From Misgurnus anguillicaudatus (Eukaryota > Chordata > Actinopteri > Cypriniformes > Cobitidae): 64,000 nucleotides of DNA. How positions within the stretch are numbered: the stretch's first letter is position 1; each line of letters begins with the position of its first letter. The DNA is taken from the NCBI RefSeq assembly GCF_027580225.2, contig NC_073361.2:20221001-20285000 (forward strand), given 5' to 3'. Made by a program: the position numbers and the translations under genes. This document shows, in pieces, positions 1 through 10,775 of this stretch. A model generated the notes under the pieces. It did not search any database. It was not told the origin of the DNA and was given only the letters and a program-made list of their open reading frames with translations.

Positions 1-401
1 AAATCAAATCAAATGCCGGGTTGCGTATGTGTGGGGCGGGTCTATCAACAGAAGGTCCAGATTCTATTGGGGTAGGGGCGTGTTTGTTTAGGTGATTTCA
101 AATATCAACATTGGCTTTTTAAACATCATGGACTCCGCCTTTAATGCAGGTCCATGACTGGAAAAGCATTCACAAAACTCTCTCTTAAAGTTTTATTTCT
201 TTGTTTAATATCATTTAAGTTTGTCATTAGAGTCTTTTATTGATTCTAGGAAGCTTTTTTTACCTGCTGTCGTCGCTCCATAAAGCAACAAGTGTGTCGT
301 CTTTGTTTGTTTGCCTCTTTGACGGCTAACTTCTGGTGACGTGCTTACATTTGGGAGGAGTTATGCGCTGAAAGATGTGGTTTCATCAACCAGATGTATT
401 T
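1..401. other. Unannotated flank
   Basis: No reading frame of note and no clear terminal repeat was found here. The sequence is mid-AT with a short AAATC repeat at the very start. It lies directly left of the TIR element that begins at 402. Confidence 0.4.
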
Positions 402-1415
402 GAAGAGTTTGGTTCCAAAACGCAATAAACGCCATTTTTGAAAAAAAAATGAGTTACTGCCAAAATCAGCATTATATCAGGTCAGTAGTTAAAAGTAAAT
501 TCTTAATTTTACGCAAAATCCAATATCCGCCGTGTTATTCTGTCATCTTTTCTCCCTTTTTTCCCAAAATGCGACAAACGCCACTCCCCCTTTTTTACAG
601 AACGCAATAAATCCATTTCTGATATTACAGCCCACCGTTCACGCAATGTAAACAAACAATGGCGGACGCGCTGAGTACACGGAGTCCTGGTTTCCTCATC
701 TACTTTGTACTACGTGATCAACAAACAAAACAAAATAATACTTTAATTGCATCGCTAAATCTGTGATGGTTTTCTGTGATGGGAAAGAAACGTAAGCCAT
801 CAGCATCTAACAATTTCCCTGAGAGGCACTCAGGAGACGGGTGCTTGTTCTCCCGACAGCATCAAGCTTCTCATGCTAACACATTGACCCCAGAGGATCT
901 TATGAAAAACTTTCCATAATTTTACTCAAAGTCAACGAAAATCGAGCAGGACCAAAAACCATTTTACAGCTGATCGCTGTGAAAGACGTTAAGCGAAGAC
1001 GTCAAGTAACCGCAATGACAGGGTTCTTAATATGACAAAGTAAGTGTTTTGATTAATAACATTAATGTTTATATTTTTAATTAGTGTGTACAACTAGTCA
1101 ACTAAATGAATATAACATGGCAAAGATGAATGCACATTTATATAGGCTATTGATTCAATAGATTTATAGCATTTTGAATAAAAACTTGTCATGGATTTAT
1201 TGCATTTTGTGGAAAAAATTATCCGTTTTTATAATAAATCTTTGAAAATCAAGTTATGGATTTGAATTTTTTATGTTTTTATAACCTAAAGATGCTGTGT
1301 GAAAGTTTGTAACAGAAAATAATTGTTTTCATCTTGTCACTTTCTTGGTATTGAAAACACGTTTTTACCGAAATTTGTCAAAATGGATTTATTGCGTTTT
1401 GGAACCAAACTCTTC
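402..1415. mobile_element. Non-autonomous TIR DNA transposon, about 1.0 kb
   Basis: The two ends are inverted copies of each other for about 35 bp: the left end begins GAAGAGTTTGGTTCCAAAAC and the right end is its reverse complement, ending at 1415. ATTT flanks both sides (398-401 and 1416-1419) as a possible 4-bp target duplication. Pieces of the terminal motif (CGCAATAAA followed by CCATTT) recur inside at about 565, 600 and 1190, as expected of subterminal transposase-binding repeats. No transposase is encoded. Superfamily not assigned. Confidence 0.75.
659..1045 (+). other. Exon-like segment inside the TIR element
   Basis: ATGGCGGACGCG at 660 resembles the start of a vertebrate first exon and opens a short frame of about 35 codons. 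A second frame from 780 (46 codons, beginning MGKKRKPSASNN) is followed by a donor-like AAAGTAAGTG near 1038. The segment is richer in GC than the rest of the element. It could be a captured 5' exon or the decayed first exon of a lost transposase. No domain was recognised and the coding call is weak. Confidence 0.2.
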
Positions 1416-1725
1416 ATTTACGCTTGTCCAGTTTCATCTGAAATCCGTCCCAGACCACCTCCTGAAGTGGTTTGAGCGATCAGATTTAAATCCGTCTCGA
1501 AAACGTTTCGGAGGGCATTTACACCTGGTCTTTTTACGATCGGATAGCTATCCGATCAGAGAAAACGCATGAAGTGACCAGGTGTAAAAAGCCCCTAAAA
1601 GTTTCTAGTATGCCTAGTAAGACCTTAATTGGCTGCTTCAGGTGTGTTTAATTATGGTTGGAGCTAAACTCTGGAGGACACCGGCCCTCCAGGGCCAAAG
1701 TTGCCCATTCCTGGTCTAGAAACAC
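1416..1725. repeat. Fragments of MITE-type repeats
   Basis: Positions 1512-1596 form an imperfect hairpin: GGCATTTACACCTGGTC on the left and GACCAGGTGTAAAAAGCC on the right, around GATCGGATAGCTATCCGATC. The following 1626-1715 stretch (GGACACCGGCCCTCCAGG) resembles one half of a short interspersed repeat common in fish. Both appear truncated and no target duplication was found. Confidence 0.45.
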
Positions 1726-2020
1726 CAACCAAGATGGATAAGATGTTTCATATCTGGCTGACCAGCTTGGACCAGCTAATGACTATCTAGGATTATATCT
1801 AGACCAGCTAGAAACAAAAACACACATACTAAGCTAGATCTTTCAGCAGGGTTGCAATTGACCTTTTGGGTTTACATACAACTTCTCTTTAAAACAGCTC
1901 ATTCCTAAAGATAGCAGCTCCACCCAGCACTGAAAATTGGACACTGCTAAAATAGAAACCAGCCTACGCTCCTTGCTTGTCTTTGCTGGCTTGAGCTGGT
2001 CTCCTCGCCTAGTCAATCTA

Positions 2021-2140
2021 TACTTTTAAAAATAAAGGAAATTACAGCAAAAAGGTTCTTTACAGCGATGCCAATAAGGCACCATTTTTGGTTCCTTGAA
2101 GAACCATTTAGTCAAATCATTTTTTTGGAGGTAACACTCT
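2021..2140. repeat. Fragment related to the 9365-9550 MITE
   Basis: TTTTAAAAATAAAGG followed by AAAGGTTCTTTACAGCGATGCC and a GAACCATTT block matches the organisation of the more complete element at 9365-9550. The right end was not located. Confidence 0.35.
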
Positions 2141-3219
2141 TGTGTTTCTAGGCATTGTGATGCACCTTTCAGCTGGTCTTCCATACTGAACATCAGAAAA
2201 GTGCTCAAAAACTAGCAAACCAGACCAGGCTGGGACACCAGCAAAATAATTTTGGCTGCTTTGAGCTATTTTCCTTGAGCAGGGAAGGCAGACCTTCAGT
2301 ATCCAAAACATTAGTTAGTCAAAGATGTGTCTTAAAAGTGTATATTTTTTTTAGACAACCTTCACAGTCTATGAATGACATCAATCAATATGTTTGATGT
2401 CAGCTTTGTTTTTCATAACATTTGAAAGGAAGAGAAAGAAAAGGGTGACTCAGAGCTGGACCTTGGCAACAAATCATCAACCACTGAGCATTAGATTTAC
2501 GAGCCAAATGATAATGACACTGCAGTAAAGATCCGAATATTATTTTAGTCTGAGAGATGTTTCCCCAAGGGCTTGACCTCTGACATGTCAAAACACAAAC
2601 CACATATTTAAAAAACCCCAAGACACTACACAATTTATTGGTTTCATTACTGAAAGTTACAAAGTTGCTTAATATAACCAACCATCATCCACATGTTATT
2701 AATTCTGGGTTATTTTCAACCCAGCGTTGGGTCAAAATTATTTAAACCCAAAAGGTTGTAATTTAAAGAGCACCAATTATCAGATTCACGATTGTCTTTG
2801 CTGTAAGTGTGTATTAGTATATGTTAGTGATATGCAAAGGTACATACCGCAAAATAAACGATGACGTGAGTTATAGGGCTCTATCTTACACCCAGCGCAA
2901 TGCAGCGCAATGCGCGACGCAAGTGTCTTTCGCTAGTTTCCACCCTAATTTTCACGTTTAGCACCGCGTTGTTTAAATAGCAAATGCATTTGCGCCCCCT
3001 TTTGCGCCCATGGGCGTTCTGGTCTGAAAACGAGGTGTGTTCAGGCGCATTGTTGGCGCGTTGCTATTTTGAGGCAACTAAAATAGACTACGCCATTGAC
3101 CAACAAAAACCTGGTCTAAAGTCTAAAGTCAATGGCGCAGTGTGTTTTATGTTATTTAAAGAGCGCATTAGTAATATGCGCCTAACGGGAGGACAACGCG
3201 GGTTTGCTTATCACAAAGT

Positions 3220-3231
3220 ACATGAATGCGC
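3220..3231. repeat. 12-bp target-site duplication of the LINE
   Basis: ACATGAATGCGC occurs here and again at 6435-6446, exactly bounding the LINE. The homologous site in the empty copy at 51964-53196 has a single ACATAAATGCGC, which confirms target-primed insertion. Confidence 0.9.
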
Positions 3232-6200
3232 TTCTTTTTCTTTTCTTCTTTAAGCCTTTACATTCCCTTCGAAACATAGGCCATTGATGAATCGCCTCCA
3301 TCCCCGCCTGTCTTGGGCCATCTTTTCAAGCAGTTGCCACGTCAGCCCCTCCTTCTTAATCTCTTGCTCTGTGCTTCTCCTCCAGGTGTTCTTGGGACGA
3401 CCTCTTCCTCGTTTGCCTTGTGGGTTCCATGTCAGTGCCTGTTTGGTTATTGCCATTTTGTTTCTTCTCATTGTATGCCCAATCCAGATCCACTTTCTCC
3501 TTTTTATCTGTATTTCTATTGATTCCTGGTTGGTGAGTTCCCAAAGCTTGATGTTGTTTATTGTGTTTGGCCAGAAGATCCCAAGGATACGTCTTAGGCA
3601 GTGGTTCATGAATGTCTGCAGCTTACTAATGATGGTAGTATTGTTCTTCCATGTTTCTGATCCGTACAACAGTACGGATTTAACATTGGAGTTGAAGATT
3701 TTTAGCTTTGTCCTGAGAGATATATTTTTTGTTTTCCAGATCTTGATTAGTATGTTGAATGCTGCTCTAGCTTTTCCGATTCTTGTCTTTACGTCTTCTT
3801 CTGACCCACCATCCACAGCTATCACACTTCCCAGGTAGGTAAATTTTTCGACCTCTTCGAGAGAGTGGCCTGCGAGTTTTATGGTATTCATGTTTTTGTT
3901 GTTTATCCGCATGATTTTGGTTTTTGGCCCATTTATTTTGAGTCCAAGCTCAGCAGCAGTTGTTTCCAGCTGTGTTGTCTTGTCCTGCATCTGTTGGTAT
4001 GTATGTGAGAGCAGTGCAATGTCATCCGCGAAGTCTAGATCATCAAGTTGTTCCGTCAGACTCCACTGAATGCCATTCTTTTTATTGTTGGTTGTTTGTT
4101 TCATAATCCAATCTATACATAAGAGGAAGAGGAATGGAGACAGAAGGCAGCCCTGTCTTACACCCGTGAGCACTTTGATCTTTTCATATGTAACTCCCTG
4201 TTGGTGAACTTGGCAATGCATACCCTGGTATGTGTTCTTGATGATGTTTACATACTTTGGAGGGATGCCATAGTGCGCCATGAGTTTCCACAGTAGCACA
4301 CGGTCTACACTGTCAAATGCCTTTTCAAAGTCAATGAAATTGACATATACAGGGGTGTTCCATTCTATGGACTGCTCGATGATAATCCTGAGAGTGGCAG
4401 TTTGGTCACTGCATGATCTTCCGTTCCGAAACCCAGCCTGATTCTCTCTCAGTCTTTCATCAACCCCCTTCCGCAATCTTTCCAAGATAATACGATTGAA
4501 CACTTTTCCGGGTGTTGATAACAGCATGATTCCTCTGTAGTTATTACACTCCCTGAGGTCTCCTTTCTTGGGTACAATTGCAATGAGGCCATCCTTCCAA
4601 TCCATTGGTATAATCTCTTCCTCCCATATCTGTCTGATCAGCTGGTGCAGCATTGTAGTTGAGGTTTCTAGAGCAGCTTGTAGTGCCTCTGCAGGTATTT
4701 CATCTGGCCCTTCCGCCTTGCCACGGCGCAAACCCTTTATTGCCTTCTTTATTTCCGATCTTGTTGGGGGATTGCAGTTTATCTCCAGCATCTTGTCAGC
4801 TGGTGGGATCTCTATCATCCGAGCAGGGGGCTGTCTGTTGAGCAGTTCCCTGAAGTGCTCCGTCCATCTTTTCTGTTGTTCTTCCTGGGTTGTCAGGAGT
4901 TGCCCCTGTTTGTTGCGGATCTGTGTGTTTGTCCGCCTGAACCTGCCTGCTAGTTTCTTTGTGATCAGGTATAGATCCTTTAGGTTGTTTTTAGAAGCTG
5001 CAACCTCTGCTTGCTGTGCCAAGTCTTCTATGTAGTTTCTTTTGTCTCGTTTAGCACTTTTTTTCACTTCCTTGTTTGCAGCTTCATACTCTCTATGGGC
5101 TGCCATCTTTTGCGTTCGTGTTTTGCAGTTATTGTGTTTTTGTTTTTTAACCTTCCGTTCCTCTATTCTTTTCAGTGTTTCTGTTGACAACCACGGTTTA
5201 TGGTTTATTTTCTTTCTCCCCAACACTTCTGAACAGGACTCCTTCCATATGTTTTTAAGGTATTTCCAATGCTCCTCTATTGTTGTTTGGTTTTCTTCTT
5301 GCAGGGCTTTGAACCTATTCTGTACGGTGGTTTGGTACATTTCAGTTGTTCCTATGTTCTGGAAGAGCTGGATGTTAAATTTAACTCTACGGTCACAGTG
5401 GTTGTTGCAGCGCTTTAGCTTCAGTTGTATTTTTGCTGTCAGGAGGTGGTGGTCTGTCCCGGCATCTGCTCCCCTCTTTACTCTTACATCTAAGAGAGAG
5501 CGTCTGAACTTCCTATTTATGCATATGTGGTCGATTTTGTTTTCAGTAAATTGGTCAGGTTATAACCAATTGGCTTTTTGGATTGGTTTGTGGGGGAAGA
5601 GTGTTCATCCTATGACCAAGTTGTTATCTGCACAGACGTCTGCAAACATTTCTCCATTTTCGTTCATGGAACCAATTCCTTGTTTTCCCATTACTAGATG
5701 GTATCCACTGTTGTCCATTCCCACCTTTGCATTCATGTCTCCCATGAGCACAGTGATGTCTCTTATTGGTCTGGTCTGGAGTATCTGTTTCAGTTGATTG
5801 TAGAAGTTGTCCTTTGATTCCTTATCTGCATTGTTTGTGGGTGCATAGCATTGTATGACTTGTAGCTTTATTCTTTTCTGTGTAGTTCGACAACTTGCCG
5901 TGATGATTCTGGAATTGATTGGCTCCCAACTGATGAGGGACCTCTGTGCTTCTTTGGAGAGCATAAATGCTACTCCCTCCGTGTGTGATGCCTTATCATC
6001 CATGTGTCCAGAGTATAGTATGGACTCCCCACTTGCCAGTCTGACTTCACCTGTCTGTATCCATCTGGTTTCACACAGACCGAGGACAGAGATCTTGTAC
6101 CTCCTCATCTCTTCTGCAATGGCTGACGTTTTTCCTGCTTGGTACATTGTCCTGATGTTCCAGGTTGCGATGTTAATAGGTTGCCTAGAAGATAGAAGAT

Positions 6201-6434
6201 TCCGTCGCACCCTCTCCCTAAGGTTTTCAGTATGCGCCTTCATAGTCTCTTCGGCATGTCTTTCTGAAGAGTCTTCATCTTCTATGCTACAGGGTTTTTT
6301 ACTTTCCATCAATGTTTCAGTAATCATTTTTATCCACGACACGGGGGATTGGCCCATGCGCTTCACCAGAGCCCTGTTAGTCAGCCTTACCTGCTTCCAC
6401 CTCTCACGACAAGGACGTAGGGATGGACTTTGAG
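3232..6434 (-). mobile_element. RTE-like non-LTR retrotransposon, about 3.2 kb
   Basis: This is a minus-strand LINE bounded by a perfect 12-bp target duplication. It carries an apurinic-type endonuclease followed by a reverse transcriptase in one reading frame. Total length of about 3.2 kb, a single frame and almost no 3' untranslated region fit the RTE clade. The 3' end is an 18-nt GAA-rich tail overlapping the stop codon. The 5' end may be slightly truncated, because the first ATG in frame lies in the target duplication. RTE, RTE-X and Proto2 could not be separated by eye. Confidence 0.88.
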
Positions 6435-6438
6435 ACAT
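3250..6438 (-). pseudogene. Endonuclease-reverse transcriptase of the RTE-like LINE, two nonsense codons
   Basis: The frame runs from an ATG at 6438 to TAA at 3250, about 1,060 codons, interrupted only by TGA at 5605-5607 and TAA at 5560-5562. No frameshift was found. Endonuclease motifs in order are TWNIRT, LGLCETRW with the catalytic Glu, GDMNAKVG with Asp and Asn, and GTDHHLL after the stops with the catalytic Asp-His. Reverse transcriptase motifs are NYRGIMLLS, QAGFRNGRSCSDQ, FIDFEKAFDSVDR, TGVRQGCLLSPFLF, the catalytic FADDIALLS, and FTYLGS. The C-terminus has GRPKNTWRR and a W/C-containing tail, as in 'craniofacial development protein 2-like' annotations. The family nicks DNA and reverse-transcribes its own RNA at the nick. 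The 696-residue reverse transcriptase half (3250-5340) is still fully open, so the insertion is young. Confidence 0.9.
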
Positions 6439-7741
6439 GAATGCGCAGCAGCACAAAAATGCTTTTACATATGAAAGATTAAAGGATTGAATGTAAAAGA
6501 TTATTATTGAGTCTCTTGGACATAAATGAGAACTAATTATGAGACGTTAGAAGGCGCAAAGAGCTGCTTCACCTGCAGCCTGGTAAGTAAATAAATGCTT
6601 TGCTTTAAACAAATGCATCTGTTTTTAAATGTTTTTTTAAATGCTACCTCACAGATTTATTGTATATGATGACTCTGTACCTGTGGATATGGTGAGATGA
6701 GAAACATTTTTAAGTAATGCTTAAAAAAAACTCTTTGCTAAAAAAAACGCTGTCCAAAGTGCTGAAACGCGCAGAGAGCCGTTTGTAAATCTTTATCTCC
6801 TGTTTGTTACAAATAAAGTATTTTTAGAGTACAAACCTTATCTTACATACTTGTAAATTATTTTTGATGATATTGGATAGCCATACATTTAAAGCAATTA
6901 CAAGCCTGTTTTTTTACTTCCATGACTAAAAGAAAACGGGTTTTAAAAGGTTTTAATAAAAAAATAACAATTTCAATACAAGTGAAAACAACACAATTAT
7001 TTAACATTAATCTTAAACTGGGGATCTTCTTCCTCCGCTTAGTTTTTCAGTTTACAAAGTCCGTCATCTAAATAGGGATTAGACATAACGCCAGCGCAAC
7101 TTGCTTTTAAAGGGGATAAGAGCTGAGACTCTCATTGGTTTACTGCACGTTACGCCTAAAATACTCCCATTACAATAGGACCAACCCTTTTCGACCATGC
7201 ACTCGGCGCACAAACCATTTTTCCCGTCGTTAAATTAGCAAAAGTGGATTCGGACACGCCCATTTACACGTTGCGCTGTGCGCTTTAGACAATGCGCTTA
7301 GATCGTTAAAATAGGGCCCATAGTCTCCAATGTAAATCTATTATCTTGGACTACAACAAAAACACAGATTGTAGGCAGCTAAAACAGTTTACTTCCTGGG
7401 ATTGGTGATGTAGTAAAGATTGACATTATCATAATTCCTCCTGCTTTGTGAGCAAATCTTTCAAATATGGTAAGGAGCGTCACATTTCCAGCTGACATCA
7501 GAGGTATTGAGGCCAATCACAACGTACAGATTAGCTGGCTAATCAGGGACACAGCACTTTTCAAATCAATGAGTTTTGTACATGAATCAGTGCGTTTCAG
7601 GAAGAGAGGGAAATCTGGTGCAACAAAAATTTACGGTATGTGAAAACAGTATTTTTAACCATAAACCATGCAAACACATTGTATTATACCAAATACACAA
7701 AATAACGCTGTTTTTAGCAATGAAATGAGTGCCCTTTAACT

Positions 7742-8692
7742 AGGGCTGTAAAAAGATTAAAATATTTAATCTAGATTAATCGCACATTTTTATCTGTTCT
7801 AAATTTACCTTCATTTAACACATTTCAAGAATTGAATACTCTAATCAGCATGGGTGAGGACAAATATAAATGCTTTACGCAAATTTATGTTTACACTAGC
7901 CTGTTTACATTTTCGACAGAACCATCAACCATTGCTTTGAGAACACCCTTTTTTCTCCATTTTTGTTTGCTGCTGCATCTTTTGTGACCCGTGCTGGCAA
8001 ACTGAGCAAATAAAAAAAGAGTTATTTATATTTTGACATTCTCTATGTTTTCTCATTTCTGCATGCTTTAAACCGAAACCAAAATGAGACGCACAAGGAA
8101 TGGACAACCATCCTTTGTGTATTAGTTAAGCATTTAGGACGATACACCTATCAGAAAACGTACAAATAAAGATCATTTTAGATGTTCAACGAACATTTAG
8201 AGCATTGGATTCGCTAGACGAGAGCTTAACGTTCTTATTTTTCTGAAAACCTCCGACTCATTTAGACAGCACGGGTCACATTTACTGTCTAACTGTATGT
8301 TCACACCAGACGCGAGTTCAACGATTTGTGCAAATAGATTACATACAAAGTCAATGCAAAGACGCAATCAGACGCGTCCTCGCGTGGGGCGATGCGAATG
8401 ACACGATATGGGCGGTGCACTTGCCGCGAAAACGCGCTATTCGCCTCAAACGTGTCTTCGCCCAAGTTAAAAATATTTAAAAAAAATTACATGACAGGAA
8501 GTTAAATCCCGCGAGTAATCTAGAGCGAGTAACGCGATGCCCCGCGTTTGGTGTGTACATAGCATAAGGCTGCGTTAACTGAGCTAGACCAAGGGTCAAG
8601 CAGAAATTGTGCATTTCGTCAATCGCACGTTGATCAAATTTGTGGCATTAAAATGAATAACACGTTATTAACGCGTTAACTTTGTCAGCCCA
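7742..8692. mobile_element. hAT-like non-autonomous element
   Basis: The left end AGGGCTGTAAAAAGATTAA pairs with a right end reading TTTGTCAGCCC. AT-rich ATTAATCGCAC and TTAACGCGTTAAC blocks lie just inside the ends. This matches a common fish hAT repeat pattern. A clean 8-bp duplication was not identified. A separate MITE (8296-8561) appears nested inside. Confidence 0.55.
8296..8561. mobile_element. MITE with TATGTTCACACC ends
   Basis: The left end TATGTTCACACCAGACGCG and the right end reverse complement TATGTACACACCAAACGCG form a 19-bp TIR with two mismatches. The core is CpG-rich. It lies inside the 7742-8692 element. Its termini loosely resemble those of the MITE at 48388-48688. Confidence 0.6.
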
Positions 8693-9364
8693 AAATTTAA
8701 CCTATGTTGGATTGTTTTAACCCAAAATGCTGGTTTGTTTTAACCTGTTGTTGGGTCAAATATAAAAATTTTCTGGGTTCATTTCATCCAATGGCTGGGT
8801 TTGTCCCCCAATTCTGGATGAGTAGTAAATAGTAAAGCAAAATATTTTTGTCTCATGTGCTAATATAAAACATATCCAAACTAAGCCACTATCATAATAA
8901 TAGCAAAGCAGGTTTTTATGCTTTGACCCAGATCAAATCTGCAACTAATACTGCTTAACACAACACAAAAGGGCTGCCATACAAACAGCTGTGCTGAATA
9001 ATGACGTCCTCTAGCTCTGCTAGAACATCTGCTACCTCTGGGACAAACCTGCTACACTGGGCCAAATAACAGTACAAACCAGATAAAGTAAGTGCAGACA
9101 TCAGCAATAGATTAATCTTGAGGAAGTATCCAAAAAGGCCAAGCTGGCCAGCAGATGTTCCCTAAGTGTCTGGAGCAGTGTGATGGGCCTTGTTGGAAAG
9201 AAAATGCAATTCCTGTACATCTTTAAGGTGAATTATGATTTTTTAAAATGTTAACATTTTTTGCAGAAACAATTTTAAGTATGACATTTGTTAATTTAAG
9301 GTATAAACACTGTGGTAGCATCAAAACATTGGTCGGTTATTAGACCATTCTGACCAACTGTTCA

Positions 9365-9550
9365 GTCTTAAAAATAAAGGCTCAATAACCATTCATTTCT
9401 TTTTTACCCTTAAATAAAATAAACTTTATTCACTACAAGCAACCTTTTGTGAAACAAAAAGGACCTTTGGATGTTAAAGGTTCTTTGTGAAACCATTTGG
9501 TCAGAAATGGTTCTTCTTTGGCATTGTAAAGCACCTTTGTTTTTAAGGGT
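9365..9550. mobile_element. MITE, 186 bp
   Basis: The left end GTCTTAAAAATAAAGGCTC is the inverted counterpart of the right end GCACCTTTGTTTTTAAGGG. Repeated AAGGTTCTTTGTGAAACC-type blocks occur inside. A related fragment is at 2021-2140. There is no coding content. Confidence 0.5.
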
Positions 9551-10328
9551 GTTGATGGGTTTGGGAATACAGTAAATACAGATGTTAAAAGAGTATAAGT
9601 TTGATTAACCAAAGAATCTACTCTAAAACAAATGCTGATGTTTTACATTTCTTAAGCTGAAGTACAAGCACATATGCCGTCCCACTTGGGTGCTCTGTGT
9701 TTTTACAAACTCAGCTTTATATATCCACTGACAATTCCGTTTATCACTTGGCTTACAACATAAAATTCATGGTATGCTGCATTATTTTAATATAATGCCA
9801 ATTCGGGAACACTTAACAGTATTTTGGAAAGAGTAGTGCATCCCCATGAGCTATGAGTTTTATTTATTATGACTACAGTTGTAAATGAAAGAAGCAGGTA
9901 ACGTTAGGACACGCTGTTGGGTCACTTTGGTTCATTGCCATCAACCTTAAATCAAGTTACAATAATAAAGTGTCCCCATTTTTATGTACATGGGAGAGCC
10001 TTCCAATTTTATAATTAATCTTATATTTTCAACTCAGGATTGGGTCAAAAAGGGTCAAGCTCAGTCGCTAGGTTAAATTTACCCTGAAAATGTTTATATT
10101 TGACCCAACAATACAGTCACAAATAAAGGTACAAAGCTGTCACTGGGGCAGTACCCTTTAAAAAAGAAAAAGAAATTGAAGAAGTGTATTTGCATTCAAA
10201 AGTTTCAAATGTAAGTTCTGTGATCTACCATTAGAGACACTCTATACAAGCAAACATGGTATGTATTGTCTGATTAGCGGATACGTAGATATATAAGTTA
10301 TGTCATAGAGTCAGGTGGACTAATTACA
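9551..10328. other. Stretch without genes
   Basis: No coding frame was recognised. A short block with GGGTCAAAAAGGG and TTTGACCCAACAA (10035-10105) resembles the AACCCA-type repeats at 2695-2760 and 8690-8820. A half-copy of the CACTGGGGCAGTACCC repeat lies at 10140-10160 (compare 55394-55528). Confidence 0.4.
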
Positions 10329-10353
10329 TTGATGATGGGCTAAGCCCGAAACG
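10329..10353 (+). ncRNA. Possible degenerate hammerhead-ribozyme core
   Basis: The order TTGATGA, then a small GGGC-TAA-GCCC hairpin, then GAAAC matches the conserved CUGANGA / stem II / GAAA layout of hammerhead ribozymes, except that the first C is T. Penelope-like retroelements are known to carry such motifs. The flank 10354-10460 contains AATAAA and could be a retroelement 3' end. Stems I and III and a cleavage site could not be assigned, so this is a tentative remnant. Confidence 0.3.
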
Positions 10354-10522
10354 TTTGTATCTCTGCATCTTTGGCCATTTGATTATTTTGGCACAGAATA
10401 AATGTTTGACATTATTTGGATTACTGTGTGCGGACTTTTCTTCTCTGCATTGAAGTACATTATACAGGACATGTTTTTAAAAGTATAAAGAAAAAATACT
10501 AACACCTATATGAAAGGTTCTG

Positions 10523-10775
10523 TTAAAGGAACAGTATGTAGGATTGTGGCTAAAACTGGTACTGCAATCACACAACTGGTGGCCAATACACAACATGACA
10601 ACATAAACATCAGTTGAGGGCTGCAACTCCACTTTTGAAATGACAATATCCTGGCCAGACCACTGTTGTCAGTGATATAAGTATTTGAAATGAAAATGAT
10701 TTCTTAATGTCTAGTGACATATCAGGGCCATTTTATGATTAATTGATATACATTTCTTACATACTGTTCCTTTAA
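10523..10775. mobile_element. TTAA-type MITE, 253 bp
   Basis: It starts TTAAAGGAACAGTATGTAGG and ends with the inverted form TACATACTGTTCCTTTAA. The roughly 18-bp TIR directly includes TTAA at both ends. No coding content. Confidence 0.75.

Larger units (their letters stand above)
2876..7319. mobile_element. TIR transposon copy 1, split by a LINE
   Basis: It starts GGGCTCTATCTTACACCC and ends TAAAATAGGGCCC, forming a short imperfect terminal inverted repeat. The halves 2876-3231 and 6447-7319 align end to end with the intact copy at 51964-53196. The two copies therefore define a family of about 1.23 kb, and everything between 3232 and 6434 is a later insertion. No reading frame is conserved between the copies, so it looks non-autonomous. 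Confidence 0.85.
2763..7739. mobile_element. TTAA-flanked element, outermost shell of a triple nest
   Basis: The left end reads TTAAAGAGCACC (2763) and the right end, reverse-complemented, TTAAAGGGCACT (ending 7739). A TTAA target is typical of piggyBac or Kolobok transposition. The element's own sequence is only 2763-2875 plus 7320-7739; the rest is younger insertions. No transposase remains. Superfamily is inferred from the TTAA ends only. Confidence 0.55.

Noticed and set aside
3284..5035. Plus-strand frames of 155-184 codons within the LINE
   Set aside because: They are antisense shadows of the reverse transcriptase frame.
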